Source: Acidaminobacter hydrogenoformans DSM 2784
GTDB lineage: Bacteria > Bacillota > Clostridia > Peptostreptococcales > Acidaminobacteraceae
NCBI RefSeq assembly: GCF_900103005.1
Contig: NZ_FMWL01000005.1
Span: 1-64,000, forward strand
Length of the DNA: 64,000 bases
Reading direction: 5' to 3'
A program made the translations under genes and the position numbers. The notes under the pieces were generated by a model, which was not told where the DNA came from, ran no database searches, and was given only the letters and a program-made list of their open reading frames with translations. How positions within the stretch are numbered: position 1 is the first letter of the stretch; each line of letters starts with the position of its first letter. Below are positions 1 to 8,738 of this stretch, piece after piece.

Positions 1-201
1 GTTGACGAGATCAACGGCTGGCTTTCTGCCTTTTTGAGGCTTGGTGCTTGATATTGTGCTTAAATCCATCCTTTCGATAATTTTGCACGCCAGTCTGACC
101 TTGCTATCTTCTGGTATTAATGTGCCCACACTAAAATTCATAGGCAGTTGCCAAAAGTGGACTTTCGGGGTATTATGATTTAGGGTTATTTGGTTCTGCA
201 T
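1..201 (-). CDS. Transposase N-terminus, IS1182-like (partial)
   Basis: Reading the minus strand from an ATG at 199-201 gives 67 codons open to the window edge. The translation contains FSVGTLIPEDSKVRL followed by a helix (ACKIIERMDL) and a KGRKPAVD motif. This is the layout of the transposase N-terminal domain (InsH/DUF772 type) of IS1182 and related DDE transposases: a loop with 'PxDxxVR', then an Arg/Pro-rich 'KGRxPxxP' segment. The catalytic DDE part lies outside the window, so whether the gene is intact cannot be judged. Start choice rests on the first in-frame ATG; no strong ribosome site was seen. Confidence 0.65.
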   Translation of the reverse strand, partial: MQNQITLNHNTPKVHFWQLPMNFSVGTLIPEDSKVRLACKIIERMDLSTISSTKPQKGRKPAVDLVN

Positions 202-336
202 AAATCAATTATACCCTATCGGGACTGGCTCTTGGAGCCGGTCCTGATTAATTTTTTTGAACTAAAAAAGACAGATGGTCATCAAAAATTGATTTCCATC
301 TGTCCCTTCTATTGGGGACTATTATGCAACAGCCCC
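1..336 (-). mobile_element. End of an IS1182-like insertion sequence, cut by the window edge
   Basis: A transposase N-terminus on the minus strand runs off the left edge. Outside it lies about 130 bp of non-coding DNA with two hairpins: arms at 222-231/235-244, and acagatgg/ccatctgt at 271-278/296-303. The outer edge at 314-336 (ggggact...cagcccc) resembles the GGGGCTGTTGCA-type terminal inverted repeat of clostridial IS1182-like elements. The other end is not in the window, so the boundary at 336 is inferred from this terminal sequence and no target duplication could be checked. Confidence 0.6.
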
Positions 337-339
337 AGG

Positions 340-861
340 CTATTAACGAAGGATGTAGTGGAGCGGATAATTGTACGTTGTGGGGATGAAAAAGTTATGA
401 AAGTATAAAAACGACGAAAGTTGAATAATTCGTAGAGCGTAACGGAATCCGAGGGATTGTAACTCTGACAAGAGAGCAGGCAGAAATGCATGCGCGCCTT
501 GCTTTTTTATGCCCTTTGGGCATAAAAAACACCAGGCTGGAGGCCTGGTGGGGTCACTCACGAAGGATAGCGCGTAGTGGTATCCGAGGGATTGTAGGTC
601 TTACGAGAGAGTTGGTAGAAAAGGGGTGGACCCTGCCTTTTTCTGTCCGTAGGACAGAAAAACCCACCAAGTTATACTTGGTGGGAGGCTATTCACGAAG
701 GAATCATAGGGGACGGTTCCTTTTGTGCTCCAAGAAGGATTGCGCTGAGTGGAATTTTCTGGAGTTCAGGTTTTAAAGGGATGAAAGATTCATAACAATT
801 GAGGAAGAAAAAGAGTATAAGCCCTGCAGTATCCGAAGTATTTTAACCCCTACGAGAAATG
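340..861. repeat. Tandem, diverged copies of a structured repeat (putative ncRNA or mobile palindrome family)
   Basis: Three successive units share a core like CCGAGGGATTGTA followed by an ACGAGAGAG-like end, at 449-476, 584-611 and 833-860. In the first two, a small hairpin directly precedes the core (arms 428-431/445-448 and 565-569/581-585). Units are joined by strong stem-loops: 503-529 (12-bp arms, TTTTTTATGCCC), 530-550 (CACCAGG/CCTGGTG), 638-662 (TTTTTCTGTCC) and 663-685 (CCCACCAAG). A fourth diverged core lies at 2559-2580. No open frame here looks protein-like. I do not recognise the family; it could be a repetitive ncRNA, or debris linked to the adjacent IS. Confidence 0.45.
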
Positions 862-863
862 TA

Positions 864-909
864 TTTACAAATATACTTAAGTCGTCTACAATATAAGTAT
901 AATTGTAAA
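864..909 (+). promoter_or_regulatory. abiE promoter with a 15-bp inverted repeat operator
   Basis: A sigma-70-type promoter is visible: TTTACA (864-869), a 17-bp spacer and TACAAT (887-892). A long dyad brackets it: 864-878 (TTTACAAATATACTT) and 895-909 (AAGTATAATTGTAAA), 14 of 15 positions complementary. AbiEi antitoxins are known to repress their own promoter by binding inverted repeats, so this is a good candidate for the autoregulatory operator. Confidence 0.65.
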
Positions 910-923
910 GTGAGATGATGATC

Positions 924-1517
924 ATGAATTACGTTGAAAAGCTTGAAGAACTCATAAAAAAACAACATGGGACAGTTTTGAGCGCTGACCTCGATTCATA
1001 TGAAATTCCAAGGGTCTATCTACAAATGATGGTTGCTGAAGGAAAACTTGAGAGAGTTGACCGGGGTGTTTATGTGTCACTTGATTCGATTGAGGATGAA
1101 ATGTACTCTATGCAGACGAAGTATCCTAAATTGATTTATTCACATGAAACAGCTCTGTATATGCATGGCCTTTCGGATAGGACACCCTTTGAGTATTCAG
1201 CTACTGTGCCAAGCGGTTATAAAGTGGTTCGAAATGTCGCAGATCGATTTAAAATCTACTACATCAAAAAGGAGTTGCATGAACTTGGCGTAGTTACAGT
1301 AAAAAGTACTCATGGTAATCCGATTAGAGCTTATGACATTGAAAGAACGATCTGTGACCTGATCAGAAGCAGAAATCGCATCGATGTACAGATTATCAAT
1401 GATGCACTAAAACGATTCGTTAAGTTAAAGTCGGCAGATTTCACGATTCTTATGGATTATGCCAAGAAGTTCAAAGTAGATGCTATACTCAAAAACTATA
1501 TTGAGGTGTTGCTATGA
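924..1517 (+). CDS. AbiEi-type antitoxin / transcriptional repressor
   Basis: A 197-residue protein with the AbiEi layout: an N-terminal winged-helix segment (residues 1-50, ending in a GKLERVDRGVY-like wing), then an antitoxin domain with SHETALYMHGLSDRTP, a feature of abortive-infection AbiEi proteins. In type IV AbiE systems this protein represses the operon and counteracts the AbiEii nucleotidyltransferase without binding it. Three ATGs (915, 918, 924) are possible; 924 is preferred because GTGAG (910-914) then sits 9 nt upstream. It overlaps the toxin gene by 4 nt (ATGA), the usual AbiE arrangement. A long dyad over the promoter supports autoregulation. The neighbouring IS end and repeats suggest a mobile or defence-related setting. 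Confidence 0.8.
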   Translation: MNYVEKLEELIKKQHGTVLSADLDSYEIPRVYLQMMVAEGKLERVDRGVYVSLDSIEDEMYSMQTKYPKLIYSHETALYMHGLSDRTPFEYSATVPSGYKVVRNVADRFKIYYIKKELHELGVVTVKSTHGNPIRAYDIERTICDLIRSRNRIDVQIINDALKRFVKLKSADFTILMDYAKKFKVDAILKNYIEVLL

Positions 1518-2343
1518 CTGGAAATGCCATGCGCTTGAAAGCAAAAATTAGAAATCTTGCCAGGAAGAAAGATATGTCAGCACAGGTTGTACTCCAAAAT
1601 TTCATGTTCGAACGGTTTCTGGAGAGGCTTTCCAAATCTGAATACAGGGAAAAATTCATACTAAAAGGTGGAATTCTAATCGCTGCACTCGTAGGCATTG
1701 CTAATAGAGCCACAATGGACATGGATGCCACGATCAAAAATTATCCGATAAATGTTGAATCGCTGACAAAAGCCATCAAAGAAATCTGCAGTATTACAAT
1801 TGATGATGAGGTTGAGTTCACTTTTTCTGGAATTGAAGCAATTAGAGAAGATGATGTCTATGGTGGTTTCGGGTAAGTGTTATCTCTAATTATGATACGA
1901 TCAAGACCCCCATGCAGATTGATATTACAACGGGTGATGCCATTACGCCGAAGGAAGTCCTGTATCTGTATAAAAAGATTTTCGAAGAAGGAAGTTTCGG
2001 AGTTTGGGCTTATAATGTTGAGACTGTATTGGCAGAAAAAGTGGAAACCATTTTGAGGAGAGGAGAGCTGAATACAAGACCCAGGGATTTTTATGATGTT
2101 TATATCTTGACTAAAACCCAGAGCATTGATCATTCGATATTCTTGGATGCGCTGAAATCAACGGCTGCGCATAGGGGCACGACTCATATTTTTATAAATA
2201 TCAGCAATCGACTGGCAGAAATCAGTGAAAGTGAAGCGCTAATATCCCGTTGGTCGAAGTACACAAGAGATTATAGGTATGCTGAGGCGATCACTTTCGA
2301 AGATATCATGGATTCTATGACGACATTGGTGTCCACTGTCTAA
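1514..2343 (+). pseudogene. AbiEii-type toxin (nucleotidyltransferase), frameshifted
   Basis: Two adjacent frames together encode one AbiEii/AbiGii protein. Frame one (1514-1876) carries the nucleotidyltransferase motif ILKGGILIAALVG...RATMDMD (residues about 49-74), the catalytic GG...DxD region. Frame two resumes at about 1870 (RVSVISNYDTIKTP) and runs to 2343 with the downstream motif LAEKVETILRRGELNTRPRDFYD. Alignment to the expected phase needs one extra base in the stretch ggtttcggg (1865-1873), so a single-base deletion, or a sequencing error, ends the first frame at TAA 1874-1876. No classical slippery heptamer is present, which argues against programmed frameshifting. Overlap with the antitoxin stop shows translational coupling. 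If the deletion is real, the toxin is dead while the antitoxin is intact. Confidence 0.7.
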
Positions 2344-2525
2344 TTTGAGGGCTTGATTTATAAAAATACGTAATGCTTGAGTTGGCCACTCTGGCTTGAA
2401 GGGATGGCGACAATGCGCTTGCGCGTCTTTATTAAGATCTCCGGATCGGCAAATTACACATGGTAATTTTTGCGTTTTTCTGTCCAAAGAGCTTGGCACA
2501 GTTTGGGCTGGAACTGTGGGGATCG

Positions 2526-2580
2526 CTTCGTATATTACGTATCATTGGATACGAAGACCCGAGAGTCCTGTAACTACGGT
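2526..2580. repeat. Diverged fourth copy of the 340-861 structured repeat
   Basis: A hairpin with arms CTTCGTAT (2526-2533) and ATACGAAG (2549-2556) is followed at once by a core like CCGAGAGTCCTGTAAC (2559-2580). This is the same order as in the copies at 428-476 and 565-611. The rest of the gap between the toxin gene and the sigma-54 regulator (2344-2642) shows nothing else definite. Confidence 0.35.
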
Positions 2581-2642
2581 CATGGGTGGTTCAATAAAAA
2601 TACTATAATGACCAGCAACATTCTAGACGGGAGTAGATGATT

Positions 2643-4658
2643 ATGAAGCTGCATGTCAAGTTTTTTGTATTATTCGAGGAATCAGGCATCCATTATAAAA
2701 CCCTTTGGAACCGCCTGATGGAGGACAACCTCAACCTTGAAATAATCCAGGTCAGTCAGAATTCCAAAATTGAGCCTTTCAACTGCGACATTGTCCTTTA
2801 TACGATCCCTTTTATAGAACCTATCGTCCGGGAAAAATGTCTCAACCCAAACGCAATGTTCTTCAACATTGGCTTGCCCTTTGATCCCGAAAAACTTGAA
2901 GTCCTCAAGAGTATCGAACGAGGTACAGATGTACTGCTGCTTGGTGAAGGCAAGGCCATTCTTTGGGACTCCAAGCTAACACTGAAGTCTCACGGAATCG
3001 ACAACATAAATTTTATTCCTTACACTAGTCCAAACCTGCAAGTTGACCATGTAAAAACCGCCGTCTACATGGGCATCAAAACGGTGGACCTGCCTCAGAT
3101 CGAACGATACATAGACATAGGCGGTCGCTTGATCCACCCCTATGTGATTCGTAAAATCGGCGAAGCCGCGAATCTTTCGAAGGAATACTTGGACAAGAAG
3201 CTTAAAGAGTACATCTCAAACGAGAGCAAAGTCATGGATTATACCACCTGCATATCGCTCTCGACCGCCAGCGAATTCACTGAAGAAAGGATTTCTATGC
3301 TGAATTTGTTTGACTTCCCGGCGGTCATCCTGGCTAATCAGGAAACTATTGCAGCGATCAACAACGCCTTCAGAAATGAATTTCATTTCAATTACGAGAC
3401 CATCATTGGGAATAAGATCTATTCCAATGCCTTAATCTCAGAACTGCTCAGTGTTTGCGATCCGGCCACTGGCAACGGCATTTGGCATGCTGAGAGCGGA
3501 AAGAGCTACAATGTGCAGCGCAAATGTATCGAGACCATTGGCACTGACATTATACACCGTGAACTGGTCGAGATTGTACCGCTTCGTGGCGACAAGCCGA
3601 GCAACACGACCCGTTATGGATTTGACGACATCATTGGCAAAAGCCAGGCCATGAAGTCTGTTCTCAGTCAGGCCCGGAAACTTTCTGCTATTGACGTCAC
3701 GGTTCTCATCGAAGGCGAATCTGGTACCGGCAAAGAGCTTCTGGCTCAGTCCATCCACTCCGAGTCTCCCAGGGCAGACAAACCCTTCATTGCAGTGAAC
3801 TGTGGCTCCTTTTCCGAGAGCCTCCTGGAATCAGAACTCTTTGGTTACTCGGGCGGTTCCTTCACTGGCGCGAAAAAAGAAGGCAAAAAAGGCCTCCTGG
3901 AGGCTGCTCATGGCGGCACCATCTTTTTGGATGAAATTGCCGAAGCCACGCTGAAAACACAGGTACGGCTGCTGAGATTTCTCCAGGAAAAAGAAGTACA
4001 GCCCATTGGCTCCAACATTGTCAAACGGGTTGACGTCCGCGTCATCTGCGCCGCTAATACGGATATGGAAGCGGCCATGCGCTGCGGCACCATCCGAGAA
4101 GACCTGTTCTACCGGATCAGTCCCATTACCTTGACTGTCCCGCCGCTGCGTGCCCGCTGCGAAGATATTCTGCCCCTTCTCCGCAGTTATCTGGGAAACG
4201 ACGTCATCCTTGACAGCGATCTCATCCGCTTCGTAAAAGGCTACGAGTGGCCAGGCAATGTCAGAGAGCTGAAAGGCCTGGCTGAATATCTGCACTATTT
4301 CGGGGGCCAAATTCTCAGCTACGTTCATTTGCCTGAACGTTACAAAAAAAAGTACAGCGACTTATTCTGTTCGAATTTGCAGCATACAGCTGATGAGGAA
4401 CACATCGCTATAAAAACAGGCCTTTTACCGAAAGCCGCTTCACTCGAACAAGCGCTTCTGCAGCTTTTGTCGATCAAGAGTGCCGGACGCAGAGCGTTGG
4501 TCCGGTCGTTAAGGCAAAATGGCACACCAACAACGGAATATGAAGTAAAAATATTACTCGACCGTTTCAGGTCATTGGGATGGATCGAGCACAGCAGCAG
4601 TGGTAGAGCGGCAAAGCTGACTGAGTTGGGCCGACAGCAGATCACGCGGCCCATTTAA
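2643..4658 (+). CDS. Sigma-54-dependent transcriptional activator (AAA+), probable regulator of the downstream permease/amidohydrolase
   Basis: The central domain is a sigma-54 activator ATPase: Walker A GESGTGKE at about residues 358-365, the sigma-54 contact loop as GSFTGA (about 404-409, instead of GAFTGA), Walker B GGTIFLDEIAEA, and an EWPGNVREL motif. The 350-residue N-terminus is not a PAS or receiver domain I recognise and may be the effector-sensing part. The C-terminus (about 590-671) is not Fis-like but looks like a winged helix (RALVRSLRQNGTPTTEYEV...). The start at 2643 places GGGAG 9 nt upstream; ATG 2637 is the alternative. A strong terminator follows, then a sigma-54 promoter with a dyad, so its target is very likely the YfcC gene at 4878. 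Confidence 0.85.
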   Translation: MKLHVKFFVLFEESGIHYKTLWNRLMEDNLNLEIIQVSQNSKIEPFNCDIVLYTIPFIEPIVREKCLNPNAMFFNIGLPFDPEKLEVLKSIERGTDVLLLGEGKAILWDSKLTLKSHGIDNINFIPYTSPNLQVDHVKTAVYMGIKTVDLPQIERYIDIGGRLIHPYVIRKIGEAANLSKEYLDKKLKEYISNESKVMDYTTCISLSTASEFTEERISMLNLFDFPAVILANQETIAAINNAFRNEFHFNYETIIGNKIYSNALISELLSVCDPATGNGIWHAESGKSYNVQRKCIETIGTDIIHRELVEIVPLRGDKPSNTTRYGFDDIIGKSQAMKSVLSQARKLSAIDVTVLIEGESGTGKELLAQSIHSESPRADKPFIAVNCGSFSESLLESELFGYSGGSFTGAKKEGKKGLLEAAHGGTIFLDEIAEATLKTQVRLLRFLQEKEVQPIGSNIVKRVDVRVICAANTDMEAAMRCGTIREDLFYRISPITLTVPPLRARCEDILPLLRSYLGNDVILDSDLIRFVKGYEWPGNVRELKGLAEYLHYFGGQILSYVHLPERYKKKYSDLFCSNLQHTADEEHIAIKTGLLPKAASLEQALLQLLSIKSAGRRALVRSLRQNGTPTTEYEVKILLDRFRSLGWIEHSSSGRAAKLTELGRQQITRPI

Positions 4659-4709
4659 ATCAAAAGCGGTATGATCTAAAGTTAAGATCATACCGCTTTT
4701 GATTTTATT
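4659..4709 (+). terminator. Rho-independent terminator
   Basis: An 18-bp perfect inverted repeat (atcaaaagcggtatgatc) with a 9-nt loop begins one base after the stop codon and is followed by a T-rich tract. It closes the activator gene. Confidence 0.9.
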
Positions 4710-4742
4710 TTTAACTTCTTCTGACGCTAAAATCTGAAAATT

Positions 4743-4754
4743 TCGAACGTTCGA
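4743..4754. promoter_or_regulatory. Candidate activator-binding palindrome (UAS)
   Basis: The perfect 12-bp palindrome TCGAACGTTCGA lies about 60 bp upstream of the sigma-54 promoter. A second dyad, CTCAATT (4788-4794) / AATTGAG (4803-4809), abuts the -24 element. Either could bind the upstream-encoded activator. Confidence 0.45.
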
Positions 4755-4810
4755 CGCTGTAACCCTTAATTCAAGCGAATTTGGGAACTCAATTCAGCAC
4801 TTAATTGAGA

Positions 4811-4827
4811 TTGGCACGCTTCTTGCT
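4811..4827 (+). promoter_or_regulatory. Sigma-54 promoter for the YfcC-type permease gene
   Basis: TTGGCACG-CTTC-TTGCT matches the -24/-12 consensus exactly, with correct spacing. Predicted transcription starts about 40 nt before the ATG at 4878. Confidence 0.88.
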
Positions 4828-4877
4828 CTTTTACATAATCGGAATCATTTACAAACCATTTGAAGGAGGGATTTTTC

Positions 4878-6299
4878 ATGAATAACGAAAACAGTAAACC
4901 CGACAAAATGAAAAGATTTAAAGCACCAGATGCACTTGTACTAATCGTCATTTTGATGGTAGTTGCGGCGATCATGTCTTATGTGTTGCCGGCGGGAGAG
5001 TACAACCGAGTTGAAAATGCAGCAACAGGAAGAATGGTCGTCGATCCGACATCCTATCACGCTGTAGAAAATTCACCGGTTTCCATTTGGGGAATACTCA
5101 AAGCCATACCGGAAGGCATGGGACAGGCGGCGACCGTTATTAATTTCCTGCTGATCATCGGCGGCGTATTCGGTATTTTGGAAGCTACTGGTGCCCTTAT
5201 GTCTCTGATTGGGTTTACGGTAAAAAAGCTTTCCGGCAAGGAGCGTTTAATCATTCCTGCAGTCTTGATTGTTTGGGGACTCGGCGGTGCTCTAGTCGGC
5301 AACTTTGAGGAGTCCTTGGCATTTATTCCACTTCAAATTTCTCTAAGCCTTGCTTTGGGATTTGACTCTGTTACAGGCATGGCAATGGCGCTGCTGGGCG
5401 TTGCTTCCGGGTATATGGGTTCAATCATCAACCCATTTAATGTGGGCGTCGCGCAAGGTATTGCCGAGCTTCCGTTGTTTTCAGGCATTGCATTCCGTAT
5501 TGTCGCTTTTTCCTGTCTTCTGGGCGCTGCGATAATCTACCTTTATTGGTATGCAGGAAGAATTCAAAAAAATCCAAAACTCAGTCCTGTCTATGAAGAG
5601 GATCAAACCAGTCCTTATAGACATGCAAATCTTATGGATCAGATAAATTTTACTCAAAAGCATAAGTTTGTATTATTTGTTTTTGTGCTTGGCATCGCTT
5701 ATATGGTATATGGCGTGACACAAAAAGGGTATTACCTGACGGAAATCGCAGCAATTTTTGTCGCCATTGGCGTTTTAACGGGGATAGTTGGCGGATTAAA
5801 GCCAAATACTATCATTGATAATTTTGTCAAGGGGGCAGGTAACTTACTCTATGCATCCTTGGCAGTAGGATTTGCCCGAGGGATTGTCGTTGTGTTGACC
5901 GACGGAAAAATAATGGATGTAGTCATACATGGCGCAGCAACGCTCGTCGCAGGACTTCCTGTCAGTGTCAGTGCAATTGGGATGTTTTTAGTTCAGAGTG
6001 TAATAAACGTCGTTGTACCTTCGGGCAGTGGTCAAGCGGCTGTGACTATGCCGATCATGGCGCCAATAGCAGACGTTATTGGCATCACTAGACAAACGGC
6101 AGTTCTGGCATTTCAGCTTGGAGATGGTATTACCAACCTTGTAGCTCCAACTTTTGGTACGCTTATGGCAGCCCTGGCGTTATGTAGAATTTCATGGGGG
6201 AAATGGATCAAATGGCTTGCGCCATTACTCGTTGTATGGTACATCATTTGTGCAATTCTGCTGGTTGTTGCGGTTCAGATAGGATACGGGCCGTTCTAA
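4878..6299 (+). CDS. YfcC-family permease (IT superfamily)
   Basis: A 473-residue polytopic membrane protein with about 11-12 hydrophobic segments. The N-terminus (FKAPDALVLIVILMVVAAIMSYVLPAGEY) and the internal NPFNVGVAQG and VPSGSGQAAVTMPIMAP motifs are typical of YfcC / C4-dicarboxylate-carrier-like permeases. This family often sits beside M20 amidohydrolases and is thought to import amino-acid or peptide-like substrates; the actual substrate is unknown. GGAGGG at 4865-4870 selects the ATG at 4878 over an upstream TTG. The next gene is an M20 amidohydrolase 70 bp downstream. Expression is predicted to depend on sigma-54 and the activator at 2643. A paralogue lies at 35993-37453. Confidence 0.85.
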   Translation: MNNENSKPDKMKRFKAPDALVLIVILMVVAAIMSYVLPAGEYNRVENAATGRMVVDPTSYHAVENSPVSIWGILKAIPEGMGQAATVINFLLIIGGVFGILEATGALMSLIGFTVKKLSGKERLIIPAVLIVWGLGGALVGNFEESLAFIPLQISLSLALGFDSVTGMAMALLGVASGYMGSIINPFNVGVAQGIAELPLFSGIAFRIVAFSCLLGAAIIYLYWYAGRIQKNPKLSPVYEEDQTSPYRHANLMDQINFTQKHKFVLFVFVLGIAYMVYGVTQKGYYLTEIAAIFVAIGVLTGIVGGLKPNTIIDNFVKGAGNLLYASLAVGFARGIVVVLTDGKIMDVVIHGAATLVAGLPVSVSAIGMFLVQSVINVVVPSGSGQAAVTMPIMAPIADVIGITRQTAVLAFQLGDGITNLVAPTFGTLMAALALCRISWGKWIKWLAPLLVVWYIICAILLVVAVQIGYGPF

Positions 6300-6369
6300 T
6301 ATAATGTTATTAAATTATCGTATTGAAGTTAGTTACTTATGACACAAAATTTTCATTGGAGGCATCTCT

Positions 6370-7548
6370 TTGACGAGTTTAGACGACGCAATGAATATAA
6401 AAGAAGATATTATCCAGTGGCGCAGGGCACTGCACCGCATCCCCGAAACGGGTCTGATCCTGCCTAAGACAGCTGCTTATGTCAAAGCCCAGCTCGATGA
6501 AATGGGCATCCCCTACGAGACCTTCGAAGGTCATTCCGGCATCCTCGCCATGATTGGCGATCCGGCAAGAGGCAAGACTATTGCTCTCAGAGCGGATATG
6601 GACGCCCTGGAAATTCAAGAGGAAACCGGCGTGACCTTTGCTTCGGAAAATGACAAGATGCACGCTTGCGGCCACGACGCTCACACCGCTACCCTCCTTG
6701 GGGCTGCGAAGCTCCTCAAGAGACGCGACGCTGATCTGAAAGGATGCGTCAAACTCATCTTCCAGCCCGCCGAGGAAGGTCCCGGCGGCGCGGCGCCCAT
6801 GGTTCGAGACGGCGTTCTGGAAAACCCAAAGGTCGACGCTATCTTTGCCATGCACGTCTATAACCTTGAGAATGCAAAGATTCCCGGTATGATAGGGCTG
6901 CGCCACGGTACCATGTTCGCTTCCGATGATCAACTCTACCTAAAAATCACCGGTAAAGGCGGTCACGGCTCTGCGCCCCATGAAACCGTAGACCCAATTG
7001 TTATCTCGGCTCAAGTTATTCTAGCCCTCCAAAATATCATCAGCCGGGAAGTCAAGCCATCCAGTCCTGCCGTGCTGACCATAGCCAGCCTGAACGCCGG
7101 CCGAGGTACCACGAATATTATATCGGACTCTGCTGAAATGCTTGGCACAATCCGTACACTGAGCTTCGAGACGCGGGCATTCGTCCTCCAGCGGATTGAG
7201 GAAATTGTGGCCGCTGTCACCAAAGGCTTCCGTGCAGATTATGAACTGAGGTTTTTTGATTCGTACCCACCTGTCATCAACGACCGAGATGTAACCAATA
7301 TCTTCCTTGAGTCCGCCCGAAAAGTGATCTCTGAAGATGACATTATCATGCTTGGGGATTCCCTGATGGGCGGTGAGGACGCGGCATTTTTCTTCGAAAA
7401 GGTCCCAGGCACTTACTTCCTGCTCAACACCGTGATGCCAATAGACGGCATTGTCTATCCAATCCACAATTCCAAGTTCATGTTGGATGACTCGGTGCTT
7501 TACAAAGGCGCAGCTGTGCTGGTTCAGGCTGCGATGGACGCTATGTAG
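6370..7548 (+). CDS. M20 family amidohydrolase (N-acyl amino acid hydrolase type)
   Basis: A 392-residue metal-dependent hydrolase of the hippurate/N-acyl-L-amino-acid/indoleacetyl-amino-acid hydrolase group. Signature motifs are LRADMDAL (about 76-83), HACGHDAHTA (about 97-106, metal ligands) and FQPAEEGPGGA (about 131-141, catalytic Glu and metal Glu). The start is TTG: GGAGG lies 8 nt before it, whereas the next ATG (6391) would remove family sequence and has no site. It follows the YfcC permease and is probably cotranscribed from the sigma-54 promoter, suggesting import followed by intracellular deacylation. It is close in length and sequence to the amidohydrolase at 25870-27051. Substrate not determined. 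Confidence 0.88.
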   Translation: MTSLDDAMNIKEDIIQWRRALHRIPETGLILPKTAAYVKAQLDEMGIPYETFEGHSGILAMIGDPARGKTIALRADMDALEIQEETGVTFASENDKMHACGHDAHTATLLGAAKLLKRRDADLKGCVKLIFQPAEEGPGGAAPMVRDGVLENPKVDAIFAMHVYNLENAKIPGMIGLRHGTMFASDDQLYLKITGKGGHGSAPHETVDPIVISAQVILALQNIISREVKPSSPAVLTIASLNAGRGTTNIISDSAEMLGTIRTLSFETRAFVLQRIEEIVAAVTKGFRADYELRFFDSYPPVINDRDVTNIFLESARKVISEDDIIMLGDSLMGGEDAAFFFEKVPGTYFLLNTVMPIDGIVYPIHNSKFMLDDSVLYKGAAVLVQAAMDAM

Positions 7549-7682
7549 GTTGAATGATTAGAATTGAAGCGTTATGATCATTGGCTGAGAAAGTCTTTGT
7601 TACCGAAATATCGCCTTCGAGCTGATGAGGGCTTTTGAGAATCAGGCGAGAGCGTTTGGAAGCTGATTTGGTGGGATTCGAA

Positions 7683-7736
7683 GACCATCGGCAAAAGTTT
7701 TTTTGCTCTCTTAGGGATAAAGCTTTGCCGATGGTG
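7683..7736. repeat. Dispersed palindromic repeat (GCCGATGGTC family), complete copy
   Basis: Arms gaccatcggcaaaag (7683-7697) and ctttgccgatggt (7723-7735) flank a short loop, followed by a T-rich run. It may act as terminator for the amidohydrolase gene. The rest of the 7549-7898 gap shows no gene. Confidence 0.7.
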
Positions 7737-7898
7737 ATTTTTATCTAAAATTTAGATTAATCCAAAAGACTATCTTTTAGTTTCAATATAATAGATTTGT
7801 TGATACATTCACCTGTTTAGGGTAACCATAAGATGGAATATAGTTCTTGTATAAAGTATTTAACCAGAGGACTGAGATCGCCCAAATGAGGTGAAAAA

Positions 7899-8693
7899 GT
7901 GAAACAATGGTACGAAACACTTTTCGAAAATTATGGGAACCAGTACGACCACGAGCCCTTCACTCAGGGAACCAGTGGGGAGTGCGACTTCATTGAGGCG
8001 GAGCTGGGTTATGACAAGAGTCTTAAGCTCCTGGACATTGGCTGCGGCACGGGGCGGCATGCTATTGATCTGACCAGGCGGGGGTATTCGGTCACAGGGG
8101 TGGATCTGTCGGAGGCTCAGCTGAAGAAAGCCAGGGAAAAGGCTTTGGAAGAGGGACTTGAAGTGCGCTTTATAAAGGCGGACGCCCGGGAACTGCCCTT
8201 TGAGGAAGAATTCGATGCCGCCCTGATGCTGTGCGAGGGTGGCTTTCCGCTCATGGAGACGGACGAGATGAACTTCGAAATTCTCAGGAATGCCGCCAAG
8301 GCGTTGAAGCGGCCAGGTAAGCTGATCTTTACCACGTTGAATGGGCTTTTTCCGCTGTTTAATTCAATTGACCGCTTTCACGAAGAGGGTCGGGAACAAA
8401 GGGAAGAAAGCAGGCAAGACGATCAAGGCAATGAGATCGCGAGCTATAAAAGTGAACATTTCGATCTGATGACCTTCAGGGATCACAACGTCACGACGTT
8501 TACGGATGATGACGGCGTCGAGCATCAGCTGGTGTGCAGTGAACGGTATTATGTGCCATCAGAGATTACTTGGCTGCTGAAGAGTCTTGGTTTTAAAACT
8601 ATTGAAATTTTTGGCGCCAAGCTGGGCGCGTTTTCGCGGGCGGACAAGCTGACGAAGGATGATTTTGAAATGCTGGTCATAGCAAGTATTTGA
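7899..8693 (+). CDS. Class I SAM-dependent methyltransferase
   Basis: A 264-residue protein with the Rossmann methyltransferase motifs: LLDIGCGTGRHAIDL (motif I, SAM glycine loop, about residues 47-61), VTGVDLSEAQL (acidic residue binding the ribose) and FIKADARELPF (motif II region). The start is GTG with GAGGTGA 6-9 nt upstream. The family is broad, and neither neighbour (M20 hydrolase upstream, rubrerythrin 45 bp downstream) points to a substrate. It could form an operon with rubrerythrin, since no terminator is visible between them. Confidence 0.8.
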   Translation: MKQWYETLFENYGNQYDHEPFTQGTSGECDFIEAELGYDKSLKLLDIGCGTGRHAIDLTRRGYSVTGVDLSEAQLKKAREKALEEGLEVRFIKADARELPFEEEFDAALMLCEGGFPLMETDEMNFEILRNAAKALKRPGKLIFTTLNGLFPLFNSIDRFHEEGREQREESRQDDQGNEIASYKSEHFDLMTFRDHNVTTFTDDDGVEHQLVCSERYYVPSEITWLLKSLGFKTIEIFGAKLGAFSRADKLTKDDFEMLVIASI

Positions 8694-8738
8694 CATCATT
8701 CCAAAGTTTTGATAGATTTTTAGTGGGAGGTGTTTTAA

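Noticed and set aside
340-861. Possible CRISPR array
   Set aside because: Units are long, diverged and rich in hairpins; there are no short identical repeats with unique spacers and no cas genes.
1861-1876. Programmed -1 frameshift in the AbiEii gene
   Set aside because: No X-XXY-YYZ slippery heptamer or following stem-loop was seen at ggtttcgggtaa.
2493-2509. TTGGCACAGTTTGGGCT, a possible sigma-54 promoter for the activator gene at 2643
   Set aside because: The -24 half fits, but the -12 half lacks TTGC at the required spacing.
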